Source: Fennellomyces sp. T-0311 (Eukaryota; Mucoromycota; Mucoromycetes; Mucorales; Lichtheimiaceae). From it: 64,000 bases of DNA. The notes below the pieces were generated by a model. The model saw only the letters and a list, made by a program, of their open reading frames with translations. It was not told where the DNA came from and made no database searches. Positions within the stretch are counted from its first letter, which is position 1. Every line of letters begins with the position of its first letter. The DNA lies in NCBI GenBank assembly GCA_025266875.1, contig JALLLT010000003.1, positions 1,178,001 to 1,242,000 of the forward strand, given 5' to 3'. This document shows, piece by piece, positions 24,125-36,472 of the stretch. A program made the translations under genes and the position numbers.

Positions 24125-25568
24125 ATGCTCTCAAGATTCCACCACCGTGCATCGTTGGCTGCCATGGCAACCCGCCCCGCTGCTAAGCGCTTCTATGCCG
24201 CCTCCGCCGAAAAGGACGTAAGTATGCTTGCTGCTGTAAAGGGGGAATAAAAGAGGCTGAATAAGGAGAACACAGGTAAAGAAGACCGCATTGTATGATT
24301 TCCACGTACAGCACGGCGGCAAAATGGTTCCGTTTGCTGGTTACGCGATGCCCGTGCAGTACAAAAACATGGGCATGCTGGCCTCTCACTTGCATACCCG
24401 TGAGAAGGCATCGATCTTTGATGTATCACATATGCTCCAAACTCGGTATGTTTGCTTTCGGTTGCAATTCAACCACTTTATTCTGATTTCAACCGTAGCG
24501 TGGTTGGCAAGGACCGCAAAAAGTTCTTTGAGACATTGGTTGTTGCCGATCTGCACCAGATGCCCGTCGGTCAAGGCTCGCTGTCCGTGTTCACCAATGA
24601 GCAAGGTGGTATTATCGATGACACCATCATCATGCAGCAAGAAAACTGTCTCTATGTTGTCAGCAACGCTGCTTGCGCTGACAAGGATCTGGCTCACATC
24701 CGCAAGCATCTGGCGGAGTTCCAAAACAAGGGTGGCGACGTGGATCTTCAGATCATTGATGACCATTCATTGATTGCAATCCAGGGCCCCAGCGCCGCTG
24801 CTGCTCTCGAGCAATTGGTCGGTAAGAGCTTGAATGATTTTGGATTCATGCACGGCCGTTTCATGGATGTCGCTGGTATCCCTTGCCATGTTGCTCGCTC
24901 TGGTTACACTGGCGAAGATGGTTTCGAGGTATGCCTTTATCTTTTTGGGATGAATACGATAAGAAGCTTACACATTTGGGATTTTTTTTACTAGTTGTCC
25001 ATCCCCACGCCCGAAATCGTCAACATCACTCAAAAATTGATGGAGAACCCTGATGTCGAATTGGCTGGTTTGGGTGCTCGTGACAGTCTTCGCTTGGAGG
25101 CCGGTTTGTGTCTCTATGGCAACGATCTGGATGATACCACTACCCCCATTGAGGCCGGTTTGACTTGGACTATTCGTAAGTAGTATGGTGAATAATGGGA
25201 ATAGCAGGAAGTACTTACTCAGTTGGTTTATAGCCAAGTCCCGTCGCGAAACCGGTGGCTTCTTGGGCGACAAGCACATTTTGTCTCAAATCAAGGACAA
25301 GAAGAGCATTCAGCGTCGTCGCGTTGGCTTGATTGTCCAAGGTGCTCCTGCTCGTGAAGGTGCGGAGATCCTTGACAAGGAAGGTCAGGTTATTGGCAAG
25401 GTCACTTCGGGTTGCCCCTCGCCATGCTTGAAGAAGAACATTGCCATGGGTTACGTCAAGAGCGGCTTCCATAAGAAAGGCACTGAGTTGAGCGTCAAGG
25501 TCCGTAACAAGGTCCAAGATGCTGTCATTAGCAAGATGCCGTTTGTTGAGGCCAAGTACCACAAATAA
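24125..25568 (+). CDS. GCV1: Glycine cleavage system T protein (aminomethyltransferase), mitochondrial
   Basis: Five exons (24125-24217, 24276-24445, 24499-24928, 24995-25175, 25234-25568) give 402 aa. The first about 30 residues ([20 protein letters not shown]) are basic and Ser/Ala-rich, a mitochondrial targeting signal. Then come [59 protein letters not shown] and [14 protein letters not shown], in the order of GcvT. The enzyme takes the aminomethyl group from H protein, releases ammonia and makes methylene-tetrahydrofolate. The C-terminal domain ([34 protein letters not shown]) is complete, so the protein looks functional. Confidence 0.96.
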
Positions 25569-27174
25569 TCTTTCTTAACTACCTCATATGTATCATTCTC
25601 GTTTTTCATTTCTGTATAAAGTTCCTGCCTCATTTAATTGCTCCCAAGTTCCAAACCATTTTTTTACCCCCACTATTAAAGATCGTGAATTGGACGTACT
25701 CCTGAGATACTACGTATGAAGAAAAGTCGAGTGTATATTTATCCGCTGCTATATTTATGTCCTACCTGCCTACGATGTTTTGAGAAGCACAGCGCTATCG
25801 AGAAAACGTATTTTACAGGATAAGTATTTAAAAAATACGTAGTAGATAGTGATTATTGGATAGCATTTAATGAGCAATTGATATGAGTACAACATGAGCG
25901 TAAGACATTTTCATGAAAGCAGGTGCTACCCACGTAACTGACAGCTGTGATAAAAAGCAGCGTCCATGACGAAGACAAGCTCTATGTACCCATATAGTGG
26001 CTGTAACACTGCACTCTTTTTGTTTACACACTTGTATTTTATATTACGTACCATAGTAGCTGCTTATTGCCAAGTTGGTTTTGGCATCATACCTACATAT
26101 AAATGATTGCTGACGCTGAAATAGTTACCCATGTGCTTATCGATAGTCCATTAATCCATTATATAGAGTGTACTTAAACATTGAATTTAATTACAAAGAA
26201 CAGTACACAGTAGGTTCATGTGGTTTAGATGATACACTCAGTAATTATCAACTAGTTTGTCGAGCATGGTAGCGAGTAAGGAACCAAACAATGACACGAA
26301 CGAGTGCTGTCATGACGACATCGCTTACGCGCCAATGCTCTATTTCGAGCCCTTATCCTTTTAACCGAAAGATGTGATGCATTTTACATCGGTTCCCATT
26401 GATGTAGTCGATGTGATCTGTCTCATCCTCCGAAAAACGGTAATCTATCAAAATATATGGTTTGATATGTCCGGTTCTGACGCTCAGGTCCGGCACGATC
26501 TCGTATATTGAAACACTTCGTGTGGATCTACGCGTGTCTATATAAAACTTTCTTTTAAGTTCTACGTAATGCGGTCTTATATAATAGTGGGAATGCTCGA
26601 TGTTCACTAACCCACTGCCGCATAATTTAAATCTAAAGCGTACTTGGTGTGTATGAATATATTGTTACCATGCAACCATCATGTACCTCCGGTGTTGCAA
26701 ACTTGATCAAGCGCCAATGGCTTTGGTGTAACAACGTAAGTTGTCGTGATGTCACCAGAGCACTCGTTAATTAAAAAAGCAAGCAGGTCGTGTAAAAGTA
26801 TTTGCATCAAAGGCTGTGACACGGTATTGACTCGTACCCACTTGATTCTAAGGGTCCTACTCCTTTGTAGCGACAGGTCCTCGCTAACGATAGCCTATCG
26901 TATGTCTTTCCGTTGTGTAACCTTTCTGGAGGCGCAGATACCTGGGTTCTGCAAAGTGTTCCCCGCAATCCTAGTGACAAAAGATCGGCGTTCCACTACA
27001 ACGGTGGCCGTATACGGAAATTAGGTTGAGATATTAAAAAATGCTTCTTTTTAGGATGGGACGGGGCTCCGAAAGTGTGTAAAATCGCTTTTAAACTTCA
27101 TTTTTTCAAAGAAAGAGAAAGAGAGAAAAGTATATAGCAAGAAAACTAATAGTACATACAAACAAAACGAGAAT
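25569..27174. other. Intergenic region between convergent genes
   Basis: 1.6 kb between the stops of the T protein gene and of the lipid phosphatase gene, AT-rich. Open frames at 26353-26607 and 26746-27024 have no recognisable content. No RNA gene or mobile element was identified. Confidence 0.45.
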
Positions 27175-28490
27175 TTACATTTTACCAGTCTGGTCGTTGT
27201 AAGAACTGGAAGCAACATCACGGTTGAACGGGTATTGTTGATGCTGGGTGTTGTGCATTGGGTATGAATTGTTATCATCCAACAAACCATGCTCACTATC
27301 ACCTGGACCAGGATGTTGGTTATTGAACCGCTGGATCCGATCGTTTGAACCGTGCTTAAAGAAATGTATCCGACCCTTGTATGGATGGTGACAGCTTGAA
27401 TGAGCAAGCGAAGGGTAATATTGCCGGTAAGCGAAATATGCACATGCCGAGCCTTATTAAAGTTTTTAGTCTAAACCCTCCAGAGATACTATTGCGCAGA
27501 GTATACCTAATAAGGAGCCGATGAAAACGTCTTGCCAATGGTGTCGATAATCCTGCGTACGCGAAATGGCAACGAGCAAGGCTCCAATGAACGGAAATGC
27601 AAAGATGAAGCCTTTGTACGTATGCTACGGCAAAATAGAGTTAGCTCCAGACTAAATTTTATGCAACATTAAAAACATACACCGCGTTCATCAAACATTT
27701 GCATTTTGCCTGCAATAAATAATGCAAGATAAACTAAGCCTGCGAATGAAACTGCACGTTGCCAGTCAGTAAGAGAATAACTACGGCAGTAAAGCTTAAT
27801 GCCTACATGAAGAATGTCCGCTAGGAAAACTCTTGAAAGCATCTACCATATCGTGTTCATCGAGTGGTGAGGTACAGATGGTGTAGTTTGATAAACCGAA
27901 AGGGGGATCGGCTGCGCCTTCCGGGGGCTGGCACCGATCAATAAAATCTGGTCTTGGTCGACCCACAGTAATCTAAACACTTTATAAATCTTGCTTATTC
28001 GCACTCCATTCCTTTAGCGCACCTTGATGATCGTTGTCAGCATAAGGCACATGCTCAGACTAAGCCCAAGACCTAGTTTTTTCGGCTGATTAGTTCTGCT
28101 TGTCACCATGACACTTATGTATAGTTACCGAGGATACCGCTGTGAAAGTCGATCAGACTGCGCTTGAAGCCCAGTGACAAGATAGCAATAAACACGATCG
28201 GCGCGACGAGACATATTACCTATGATAAACCCCTGCTTCTTCAGGAACCCAATATGGACATTTTCTGTTATCTCTAAGCTTACGCCAACAACCCACATGG
28301 GCACAGAGTCGGCAGGTGCATGCGGGAACATGATTGTCTTGTCTTCGAGCGAGAATTCACGACGGAATGGTGGGATATGGTCAATGCCGTAGAAGGCGCC
28401 CACCATGAGGACGATTAGAATCCAGTCCGGCAGATATGAGAGTATGATTCTCTTCGTATGTGGACTTTTCCAGTCGACCGTCAGGGACAT
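27175..28490 (-). CDS. PAP2-family lipid phosphate phosphatase (Dpp1/Lpp-like)
   Basis: Seven exons (28490-28284, 28219-28129, 28072-28023, 27972-27807, 27751-27681, 27624-27507, 27452-27175) join in phase to 326 aa. The three PAP2 motifs are present: K-x6-RP (Lys116 to Pro124, KITVGRPRP), PSGH (166-169) and SR-x5-H-x3-D (Ser216 to Asp227, SRTQDYRHHWQD). Several hydrophobic helices surround them (YLPDWILIVLMVGAFYGI; APIVFIAILSLGF). The family removes phosphate from diacylglycerol pyrophosphate, phosphatidate and related lipids at the vacuole or Golgi membrane. The typical YYPSL...CHHPY block after the last helix is followed by a polar tail. The model depends on small exons, including one of 50 nt, but each phase fits. 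Confidence 0.92.
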
Positions 28491-28805
28491 TGGGGGGAGT
28501 TGAGTTGCAAAGAGAGAAGAGAATAAAGGAACGCAGCGTATTAAATAAGGGCTAAATATATAGCGTGCCAGGCAGTTGACATTGCGGACTTTACTAGGCG
28601 TTGCGCAAGCCGGGAAACCGCTTGCTTGTGTCACCAAGCCAAGAACCATGCTGTGGCTGTCGCCACTGGCGAGAATAGACACATACATTAGTCTGGTATC
28701 TAGGTCAGCATTGCTTCGTTTTTTTTAGAGTACAGTAGGGGCTATGTAGATAGAGTGTAATGCAGTAATAAGAATAGATGTAGATAGTAGGCACATGCAG
28801 AAAAC
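28491..28805. other. Short intergenic region
   Basis: 315 bp between the start of the lipid phosphatase gene and the stop of the J-domain gene. It has a pyrimidine-rich stretch near the phosphatase start and a T-run near 28720. I see no gene. Confidence 0.4.
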
Positions 28806-30312
28806 TTAGAGGGTGCTCGACGTCGACGCCTCGCCAGATTGAGTAATGCGCTTATTCGGATCGACTAGCCGTTGTTCCTGTTCGAGGTCCTCCACGTCCG
28901 CCACAGATGACACCATTAACATGCACGGAAGACAGCAGCCTGCGCAGCAGAACAGAAACGACTGTGACCATGTTAGTTTCCAGTGGGGGCGGCGCTCTCC
29001 ACGCATCACGCAACAACATACCAGAGCAATGAATATCGGCACAAACACGTTGGCCATCTTGACAAAGTTACCATCGAGGCGTCGCGCGATCAGACCGATC
29101 AAGGCATAGGCAAGCGTACCCACGATAACCAGTGCAACAACACCCAGCATGACCGTGACTTTACCCTGGTGCTGGAGCTCCGGTTGAGCCGACAGCCGGC
29201 TAAACACGACATAGCTCCAGGCCAGCTGAGCAATATACTTGACGGCGACCAAATAGAGCGGGATGAAGACAATGCCCCATGAGCAGGTAATGGTATTGTC
29301 GATGCGCGTGGCAATAAGCACAAACAGGATGATGCGCAGGACAAACAGCCAGTATGTCTTGAACGCTAGCGTCGTCAGGATGCGCAGCTTGTGCTCGGGC
29401 GCCGCCATTTTCAGCGTTGCCAGGCTAGTGACCACAAACTCGACGCACTTGAGCACAAAATGCAATCCTTCTAAGATAAAGTATGGGACAAAGATCACTG
29501 CAGCCGACCATGCAACCCGCCCGTCGAGGCGCAGCACAATGAAGATTTGAAACAGAAGCAAAAGGACCCAGTAAACGAGCAGTAGGAGCTGTCGGATAAT
29601 GCCAAGCCTGCGCCTCGCTGCCCGTCGCTGTGCGCGCTTAGTTTCATCCATTTCGTCATCGTCCTCTTGGTCGTCGTATTCTTTGCTGAATGATTGGATG
29701 AAATAACGAAACGCGAGATAACCAACCGCTGCATTGATGATCCACAGCGGAATCCACACGACTGCCCAGCTCCATGATACGATCTCGTCGATGCGGACTG
29801 TCAGGAAGGCGAAGAAGATGATCAGTAGCGCGAAGCCCAGCCCAAGCGTCGAAAACATTGTGCATAACATCGACTCGATCTCGGGATCAAACAGCGGGCT
29901 GGCCACCGTATCCATCATTTGCAGTCCAAGCTCGCCGTATCGATCGTACACGCGTCGTTTCTGTTCATCACTGAGCACCTATACACACACAGATATATGA
30001 GCCGATTGAGTCTGCATGTAGTCGCATGCGTCGGTGCTGTATACCTCGTAGGCGAGACTAATGTTTTTGAACTACAGCATGGTGAGCCCAATCGCAACGC
30101 TTGATTAGGAATATTTTTTATTTTACATGGTCTGCACTGTCTGGATTCTTGTCAGGGTGGTATCGAAGTGCCAAGCGGCGATAGGCCTAATTCACGGATC
30201 AGCGGAAGGGAGACAGAATGCGTTAGGAGAGACGTGCCTTTTTTATTTCCTCTGGAGTGGCAGACTTTGGGACACCCAGCGTCTCGTAGTAGGCCGTTGT
30301 GTTGCGGTCCAT
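28806..30312 (-). CDS. J-domain protein fused to a TMEM185-like multi-pass membrane region
   Basis: Four exons (30312-30238, 30186-30127, 30071-30045, 29978-28806) give 444 aa. The first about 70 residues are a J domain: AYYETLGVPKSATPEEIKK, AYRRLALRYHPDKN with the HPD motif at 35-37, and FKNISLAYEVLSDEQKRRVYD. The rest is a chain of hydrophobic helices with repeated WS-type blocks (SWSWAVVWIPLWIINAAVGY; CSWGIVFIPLYLVAVKYIAQ) like the transmembrane Fragile-X-F/TMEM185A family, with a Cys-rich final loop. The J domain should stimulate an Hsp70, probably at the ER membrane. The first intron starts with GC instead of GT (AAG|GCACGT...TTAG|GCC); no GT alternative keeps the frame. The exon of 27 nt is supported by the J-domain wording on both sides. 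Confidence 0.87.
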
Positions 30313-30629
30313 AACAAAGCAAAAGGTGAAAGGAAGAAGCTTGACTTGCCTAGCTCGTCAAGTTTACCTTTTTTCGCCTTCCGCTTTGGAGGATTTCTGC
30401 TTTTGACAGGACTTCTCGATCCCGTTCAACCGGCCACGACGACAGCTTGTTCTTGCTCTCATTGTTCTTCTTGACAATGGCTACAGACCTGGCTCTCCAA
30501 CCTCTCTCCACTTGCATAAAAGTTACCCTGGGCATAGACCGACTCCTGGCCCAGTGCACATACGTTCTCTCTCTCTCTCTGCCCCTTTCAACCCTAATAA
30601 ATCCCTTTCACATTCTCTCTCTTTTTATT
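30313..30629. other. Short intergenic region
   Basis: 317 bp between the start of the J-domain gene and the stop of gyp7. A (CT)n tract occurs near 30565-30580 and again near 30615. No gene is visible. Confidence 0.4.
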
Positions 30630-33300
30630 CTAGCAAGACGATCTGCTGTCGTCATTTTTTAGGAGACTCCTAAGCCGGTCATCCACCGTCAGATCCTTGA
30701 TTGTTTGCTCGAGCTTCGGCCGTTCATCTCCATTCCATACCGACCGCACCTGAAGTCGGTCCTCCAGCTGTTCCCGTCGTCGATCCATTGCCTTGATTCG
30801 TCGTTCAAACTTGTAAAACAAGACCTCTGCTGTCTTCAACGTCTGCTCCAAGTCAATCGTTCCCGTCAGATCGTTGATATACTGCATTCATTCGTTAATC
30901 ACTTCGCTGTGCTTGCGTCTAGTGTTTGTCATACCTTGAGAATCTCATCAAACTGAGATAAATCATCCAGAATAACCTGACGATGTTGATCCAAAACGGC
31001 AATGGCGACAAACATGATCATTTGGGGCGAAAGATGGTTTGTCCACAGGACTTCCCATAGTCTGATCACATCGTCCCACTCAAATTCGCGCTTGAACCAC
31101 ACCAACAGCCACCGGAAACAGAAGAAGAGGTTGGATGTTTCCGTCTCTTCCAAACGCTTGTACAGTTGTGGATCCATAAACCTGATCAGCGCATCCAAAG
31201 TCTTGAGTTGACCGTGCATTCCAGACTGGTCCATGTAAAAGTTGGATTCCACTCTGTCCATAAAGTGCACAAAGCACCAAAAGGCCATTTCTTCCGTCCC
31301 CATCGCAACAAAGATGGGCGCCAGTAGATCAGACATGCCTTGAACATAGCCTAGTTCGGTGTTGTGGAAGTTGTACGTGACTAATATATCTTTCATGATT
31401 TCCAAATTGGCGTTGGTTCCAACCGCCATGTTGGGATCAGGATTCGGTAGATCTTCGCCTTCGAATACAGATACTGTTCGATCCGTTCGATGCACATCCT
31501 TGTCTATACCCAAGGGTCAGCACACTCTCATCAGCTGTTAACATATAGATGCCTTACCGATGCGGTGCTTTTCCTCTTCGAACTTTCGAGTACTTCGTGC
31601 TTCCATATCGTTAAACCATCGTGCTTTAATTTCGTAGTATTCATCGCTACCACAATGTTAATTGAGACGACTTTCGAATGCAACTCCACTTACACTTTGC
31701 TGCGACGGATGGCTTCTCGTTCATCGAAAGTACTGTCCCACGGATAGATACCCAAAAGGAACTTCCAAGCTTCGATTCGCACATCAGGATGGAGGCCACC
31801 TCGGAAAATGAGTGAGTTGACGAATCCTTCAGTGACCTGCAATCGTCCTTCTGCATCGAAATAGTCAACCCATTCTTCGGGCGCTATTGGGTCTCGTCTT
31901 GTATGGGTTGGCGGCGGCTAATACATGGTTAGATTTAGCATTGTGAGACAACAAGAAAGAGTATTACCATTTGCATTTCAGGCATATCATGTATTAAAGC
32001 ATCCAGTTTATCTTCTGGAGACCGCTCCTCATTCTCTTTCTCGTCACCCCTATTAAAAGGATTTATCAACTCGACAAGTCCTGAACAAGAACGTGATCTC
32101 CATACCACTGCGCCAAATAATACGTCGCTCGATCGTAATCATTCATGGTTTCACGAACCGTGATATTGCGGCTCAGTGACTGTATTGACGGCGGTAATAA
32201 TGGAATAATGGCCTTGGAGATGGGATGTTCCAACACCTGGGCTACGAATAACACAAACGATAAGCATTTCTTGGTTACAAGACCAAGAGAAATTGTTTAC
32301 CAGCAGTGTCTCGTGATAGTTGTGTTAATCTGGAAAGTCGCTCCAAGATATTCCATCGAGTATCGTGAAGCGCTTGTCGTGATAGATCGGGAGCAGCAGT
32401 GGCTTCTTGAGTATCAGGCACATTGGGTGTGGGTCGCACGATCAAGTGGGTATATTCATCATCTGTCGCTCGTCGTACGGTTGCAAATGCACCAATAATA
32501 TCCAAGACATCGAAACCTGGCCACGGTTCTGAGCGGCACCACAACGGCTGCAACAGGTCGCCTCTGCCTGTTGTGATTATAATCGAGCCTCGATCTTCGG
32601 TTCGAGATGCTGATGGGGGACAGACGTAGAGTGAGTAGATATCGAATAGCGGGATGATCATGGACTCGGCCTGGCCTGTTCTGAGAGTGACTGTAGGAAA
32701 CCCTTGTTCGGATGCCAGGCTACCATCCAGTTGAATGAATGTATCCAGGTCTTGCGGCTCGATAAGGTACTCTGGAATCCAGGCAACAAGAATATCCACA
32801 TCGGCCTATTGATCATTTGGTTATCAAGGTGAAAGAGGACACATTTGATAGCAAGGAGAAACGTACTGCACTGCTGGACACAATAGCAAGGAAGCCGTGA
32901 ATATCCGGCTGGTCGGTTGCAGTCCGAGCGTAGAATCCCGATTTCGTGTAAATGAGACGGACGGTGTACCGAGATTCGGGTTGTGGTGGAGGTGTTGCAG
33001 GGACTGTCATTGATCGTCGTAATGGGGGTGGGCGAGGTGCTGGGTATCGGTAAGAATAGCAGCGCTGTTGTTGTTGTTGTTGTTGTTGTTGTTGTGGATA
33101 GCGTTGTTGTGAGTAGTGTTGTCGAGGGTAGTAGTAGTACCAAACTCTCTGGGACAAAACAGGGGGACTATTGTTCAGTTACCCGGGATATTGGATATAT
33201 AGATTTAGCTCACCTCGCTGACTACAACAGCGCAGGGTGGGGAGTGATAATAGCGTGAGTAACCACAACGGTGATGTTGAGATGATGAACCACCACCCAT
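30630..33300 (-). CDS. GYP7: Gyp7/TBC1D15-like Rab GTPase-activating protein
   Basis: Nine exons (33300-33214, 33148-32867, 32805-32301, 32241-32106, 32049-31968, 31917-31694, 31646-31558, 31503-30935, 30881-30630) add to 741 aa. The N-terminal half has the lipid- or Rab-binding region typical of Gyp7 (LIYTKSGFYARTATDQPDIH and on). The TBC domain begins at GGLHPDVRIEAWKFLLGIYP, has IDKDVHRTDR with the arginine finger, LGYVQGMSDLLAPIF with the glutamine finger, and WLLVWFKREFEWDDVIRLWE. Gyp7 acts on Ypt7/Rab7 in late endosome and vacuole traffic. Before the domain there is a polyglutamine tract of ten residues, coded by a CAA-type repeat. The intron between exons 4 and 5 starts at GTATGG inside the Trp codon. 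Confidence 0.92.
33066..33096 (-). repeat. Polyglutamine-coding trinucleotide repeat in gyp7
   Basis: A TTG run on the plus strand, read as CAA on the coding strand, gives ten Gln in a row in the N-terminal part of the Gyp7-like protein. Confidence 0.9.
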
Positions 33301-33425
33301 TTTAAGTACTGAAAGAAAAAAAAAGATATAATTCGCCAAGTGGACTTGCATGCAGGAATTTTATATAAGCTTTTTGGTAGCCAAAGAATCGCTTGGCAAA
33401 ATTTTTACTCTTGGCTTTCCACTTT

Positions 33426-33999
33426 TCACTGACCCAGCAGCTTTTTCACGGCATCACTAACAACCTTCTTATCTGCACTTGCATCTGTCCATGCCTTCAT
33501 CACCTTGCCCATATCCTTAATCGTCGTAGCTCCCACTTGCTCAATCAATTCCTTGACTTTCTTTTCCACCTGTTCGGCAGACATTTGTTCCGGCAAGTAT
33601 CGCTGCAAAACATCCAATTCATCTTGTTCTTGCGCTGCCAACTCAGGTCGATTGCCAGCAGTGTACTGACTAATGGCATCTTGGCGCTTCTTCACAAGCT
33701 TTTGGATCACGGATAAAAGCGCGGCATCTTCGGATTGGTTCGCAGGTGCGTTAGGTGACTTGATATGGTAGGTGTAGTCGCTTAGAATATTTTTGACAAC
33801 GTTTAGATCAGGTTGTTGCTTTGCTCGCATAAACGTTTTACGATCGTCCTTGAGGCGTACCAGTAACGAACCTATTTTATTTTGCAGTTAAAAAAAAAGA
33901 ACCCTCCATGTTCTCAATTTTACCAGACGCTTCGGTCGTGTAGTTTCGTACTACGAGATTTCGCGTAAGGAATCGTGCAGCTGTCAATTGTCTAAGCAT
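33426..33999 (-). CDS. AIM41: AIM41-like mitochondrial YqeY-domain protein
   Basis: Two exons, 33999-33924 and 33871-33426, give 173 aa. The start MLRQLTAARFLTRNLVVRNY is a mitochondrial targeting signal. The rest is a YqeY/GatB-related helical domain: LVRLKDDRKTFMRAKQQPDL, LLSVIQKLVKKRQDAISQY, ELDVLQRYLPEQMSAEQVEK, and a final helix bundle ending KLLGQ. Bacterial YqeY resembles the tail domain of amidotransferase GatB; the yeast homologue Aim41 is mitochondrial with unclear role. Length fits the family. Confidence 0.9.
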
Positions 34000-34175
34000 C
34001 GTTTATTTTTTTTTTGAAGGAATGTAACCCTGTCAATAAATAATTTTCTGCCACCGCGTTGGCATGGTTACATATTGTCGGAACTATCACCATGGAAGCC
34101 AGACGCTTGTCCGAAAAAAGCATTTTATTAGATCAAGCAACAATGCCTTGGTCAACTGAATTAATAAATTAGAAA

Positions 34176-35740
34176 CTATGTGTGTTGACTTCTTTGTTGC
34201 TTTTCTTGAAAGCTTCCACGCTTTTGCTTGTGATTTATGCAAGGACGACCCACAGTTAGGCTGGGTAGCTTCTTGCTCTGTGCCAAGCGTTCCAAGACGG
34301 CATCGTTCATGTCCCTCATGTACCACAAATCCAAGAATTTCACCTGAATATCGTTCGTACAAAGCTGATCTACAAAGGTCAACAAACCCTCGGCACTTAC
34401 TTTAGTTGTCGTTCTATGCCTTAGATATAGCTCTCGCAAAGGACGTACAGCACACAGTTCGAGCATTCCGCGATCTGAAATTAGTATACCAGACAAGCTT
34501 ATTCTCTCGAACTTGCTTGCCAGAAGCGTTCACTATGCAGCTACGTCCCTATATTGGCTCGAGAGGTTAACCCCAGGTAGAGAAATTTCAGATAGTTCAG
34601 CGATGGGATGCGTCGCAAAATCGCATTCAAGTTAACTTCATCCATTGCGCAAGACCATTACAGCCTTTCGAGATGTTCGCCACTTGTTAGAAACCGCGAA
34701 TGTTCTGTAGATAAGACCATTAATCCGCTGAGGATGAGAATTTTGAAACAAGGGAACGGAACCGCAACAATGTCGATCCCAATATTTTCAACCGTCCAAA
34801 GTTTCAAGCATTCAAGGTGATCTTTTGACTGTACGAGTACGGGAAGTACCATTGGAATCTTGTCGCCATGACTGTAAAAGATAAATTTAAATAGAATACC
34901 TTTTGTTGCATTGACGGCAGACTTTTCGAAGACCCATACTTTCGGATGCTGTCATTGTACGGTTCGTCCACTGAGATATAGCATAAATTTCAACATGCTA
35001 TAACAGAAATTGATCTGACATGCTCGCCCGGAAAATACGCCAAGTTTCTCCTCTCATAGCCATGGCTGCATATAACCTATGCTTTGAGGTCTGGACAGCG
35101 AGATAGTATCGAAAGATCAAGCGATGTTTGTGCCGCTCATATGGAGATAAATGAGCTTGGTGAATGTCTTTTTGCTTGTGTCCAAATACTGTCTTTTCTC
35201 GGGAAAAGTGTTGATGGCGACAGAGATCATGGACAGGAACGTGAAATACGTGAGATATGGCCAAACGTCCAACAGCTGATGATGATGAAGATCACAACCA
35301 GTATAATCCTTGAGAGATAACTCCTTGAGAGTGGTCTCAAACTGTGTGATCGATGGTATCAGCTCGATTGTATTCCACACAAATGTTTGAAGTGATATTT
35401 CTATAGACGAATGTTCGTAAACGTAATACGTTTGCTGTTTCCCTACCAAGATCAGCAATGGTGCAACCTTTGGCTTTGCGTGTTTTTAAAACTGAAGTAT
35501 TTGGGCAAATCAAGAATGGACATTTTGAACGTTAGGACCCAGGTAATGTAGCATGTAGTTGTAGGCCATATACCAAGGATCATCAGCGACGCACAGTTGG
35601 CTCCACTTTCGTATTGAGTAACTGGGAATCAGCTCATACCAGTGGGGACACACTTGCATGCCCTGAACAAAATCAATCAGGTCGAGATAAGTGAATATAG
35701 CCAAAATAGTTTCAGGTGATAATTGTGTGTGATTGTTCAT
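34176..35740 (-). pseudogene. Broken F-box/LRR gene
   Basis: The start at 35740 (MNNHTQLSPETILAIFTYLD, F-box) matches the intact paralogue at 38017-39674, with HYLGPNVQNV in the usual place, but the frame then stops. A middle piece (35117-35458, ITQFETTLKELSLKDYTG) and a C-terminal piece (34176-34496, RGMLELCAVRPLRELYLR, LLTFVDQLCTNDIQ) are in other frames, and the parts between are unreadable. The number of breaks is too high for introns. The gene is a decayed member of the local family. Confidence 0.8.
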
Positions 35741-36472
35741 AGCTACAAAGAAAACTTGAACAACTGCGACCACATAAATCGGTCTATCCGGTCACTGTGT
35801 TACCTTGAATCGTCCTTTGCTGTGGTGCGCAGTAAAAGTTGTATTGGTAGCATCGTCAGGGGAGCAAAGGTGTACGTATTTCATGAAATAAATATACTCA
35901 TTATTAGAAGCTGTCCTTCCTTTCATCCAGTTATGCGCATCAAGTCAATTTGATTTCGTGTATCAAGGTCTTGTAAAGTGTGGGATATCGACATGCTCCG
36001 TTAGCGAAAGGCGGTCTGATCTGTTACCGGATTGGTAAAACTGAAATCGATCACTTACTGGTATCTTAATCACCGTTAAGCTTTGGCCCCACCAACGACA
36101 ATTCCGTAAAGAAGCTCATGGCTATACACCTTTTAAACTTGATCACTATGTAGCCTTGCGTTATTTTTAGTGCATCAAAAATTTACACATGCAAGTCTTC
36201 AGCAAAATGATACGTATCAATCGTCATATTTATTAAAAGACAGCATTAGTTTTGAAAAGAACAATCTGTTATATCAAGATATAAGTCACATATGTACCCA
36301 AGTAATGAAGGGAAAGCAGAGGATCAGCTATGCTATTCCATAGTCCCTGTATGATAATGCGTTCCAAATTTAACCTCACATACGTTTTATGGCCAGGTGA
36401 CACAAGATTAAATATTGGCCAGAGAACTTTAAATAACGGTGTTTCCTTCCATTTTCTTTTATTCCAACAAAA
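35741..36472. other. Intergenic region upstream of the esterase gene
   Basis: 732 bp, AT-rich, between a broken F-box gene and the esterase. Open frame 35723-35953 shows nothing. A pyrimidine-rich tract (about 36440-36462) precedes the esterase ATG. Confidence 0.4.

Noticed and set aside
32658..33143. Thr-rich frame on the minus strand with a TTTTTT run
   Set aside because: It is the +1 frame of the CAA repeat in gyp7; the Gln frame joins in phase with the neighbouring exons.
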